From the NCBI GenBank assembly GCA_003649085.1, contig QMQV01000079.1:1-6616 (forward strand): a DNA stretch of 6,616 nt, in the 5' to 3' direction. The notes under the pieces are model-generated. The model worked only from the letters and a program-made list of their open reading frames with translations, was not told where the DNA came from and searched no databases. Positions within the stretch are counted from its first letter, which is position 1, and every line of letters begins with the position of its first letter. Made by a program: the position numbers and the translations under genes. Below are positions 6,241-6,616 of the stretch, in pieces. Origin of the DNA: Thermoproteota archaeon (GTDB lineage Archaea > Thermoproteota > Methanomethylicia > Methanomethylicales > B66-G16).

Positions 6241-6616
6241 GTGTCGATGAGAGCTTCCTTAGCTACCATCGTGTTAGCTGGAGGCAGGTCTAGTAGGCTT
6301 GGTAAGCCTAAGGCTTTGCTTAGCTTAGCAGGTAAGCCTTTAATTCAACACGTTGTTGGACGAGCTAAAGCCTTTTCCAAGGAAGTTCTCGTATGCGTTA
6401 AAAGCTTAGATCAACTTAACATACCTCTTGAAGCTAAGCTTGTAGTTGATGGCATTGAACTAAATAGTCCCTTAGCAGGCGTCTTAGCTGGAGCATTGGC
6501 TGCAAAAGAGGAGTTTGTGTTTTTAACAGCTTGCGATACTCCGTTTATCTCGAGAAGTGTCGTTGAAAAGCTTCTTGAGAAGGTTATGGAGAAAGAGCAT
6601 TTTAACGCTGCTATAC
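6241..6616 (+). CDS. mobA: MobA-like molybdenum cofactor nucleotidyltransferase, N-terminal part (3' truncated)
   Basis: The frame opens after TAA at 6226-6228 and stays open to the window edge, giving 125 codons. VLAGGRSSRLGKPKALL (11-27 from the GTG) is the nucleotide-binding signature of the MobA family, followed by AGKPLIQHVV, SPLAGVLAG and the metal-binding Asp in TACDTPFI. MobA transfers GMP from GTP to molybdopterin; the related MocA uses CTP, and CobY acts in cobinamide activation. KPLxQHV and CDTPF are closest to MobA, but the nucleotide specificity cannot be read from this half. The usual GPLAG is SPLAG here. GTG 6241 and ATG 6247 are both possible starts, and no Shine-Dalgarno is visible, which fits a leaderless transcript. 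The divergent neighbour carries a molybdenum-hydroxylase-like [2Fe-2S] domain, a suggestive but unproved link. Confidence 0.82.
   Translation, partial: MSMRASLATIVLAGGRSSRLGKPKALLSLAGKPLIQHVVGRAKAFSKEVLVCVKSLDQLNIPLEAKLVVDGIELNSPLAGVLAGALAAKEEFVFLTACDTPFISRSVVEKLLEKVMEKEHFNAAI

Noticed and set aside
1..6616. Frequent AAGCTT, TTAGCT and AGCTTA words as a repeat family
   Set aside because: They fall mostly in frame as Lys-Leu, Leu-Ala and Ser-Leu codon pairs and reflect codon choice, not a dispersed element.

Overview
The window reads as a compact thermophile-like archaeal chromosome segment, probably from the TACK side; that placement is an inference. It rests on nearly gapless genes with short overlaps, heavy use of TTG and GTG starts, Shine-Dalgarno motifs, a TATA-type promoter instead of bacterial -35/-10 boxes, and an archaeal-looking gene set. 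No rRNA or tRNA gene, mobile element or CRISPR array was seen.

Positions 1-3837 hold the distal part of a histidine operon, all on the + strand: hisC (5' end outside the window), hisB, hisH, hisA, hisF and a fused hisIE. Together these cover PRPP-side hydrolysis (HisIE), isomerisation (HisA), the glutamine-dependent ring closure that yields IGP (HisH and HisF), dehydration (HisB) and transamination (HisC). hisG, hisD and the histidinol-phosphate phosphatase are not in the window; hisG and hisD may lie upstream. The genes overlap or nearly touch, which suggests one mRNA and translational coupling. Two junctions are odd. The strongest Shine-Dalgarno of the operon precedes a 10-codon micro-ORF instead of hisB, and hisH has no ATG, GTG or TTG that could make a full-length protein.

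Positions 3838-3973 are a promoter region with a TATA box and a repeated TTTATAAC element. It drives a probable two-gene unit: thiW, a membrane S component for a thiamine precursor, and a P-loop NTPase of unknown function. This unit ends tail to tail, 20 bases away from a minus-strand radical SAM gene. The radical SAM protein carries an N-terminal [2Fe-2S] domain whose cysteine spacing is that of molybdenum-hydroxylase small subunits. A 90-base divergent intergenic region containing a perfect 10-bp palindrome separates it from a MobA-like molybdenum-cofactor nucleotidyltransferase gene that runs off the right end.

The his block is familiar biology with unusual translation starts. The least explained material is the P-loop protein and the [2Fe-2S]-radical SAM protein, possibly linked to the neighbouring molybdenum-cofactor gene.
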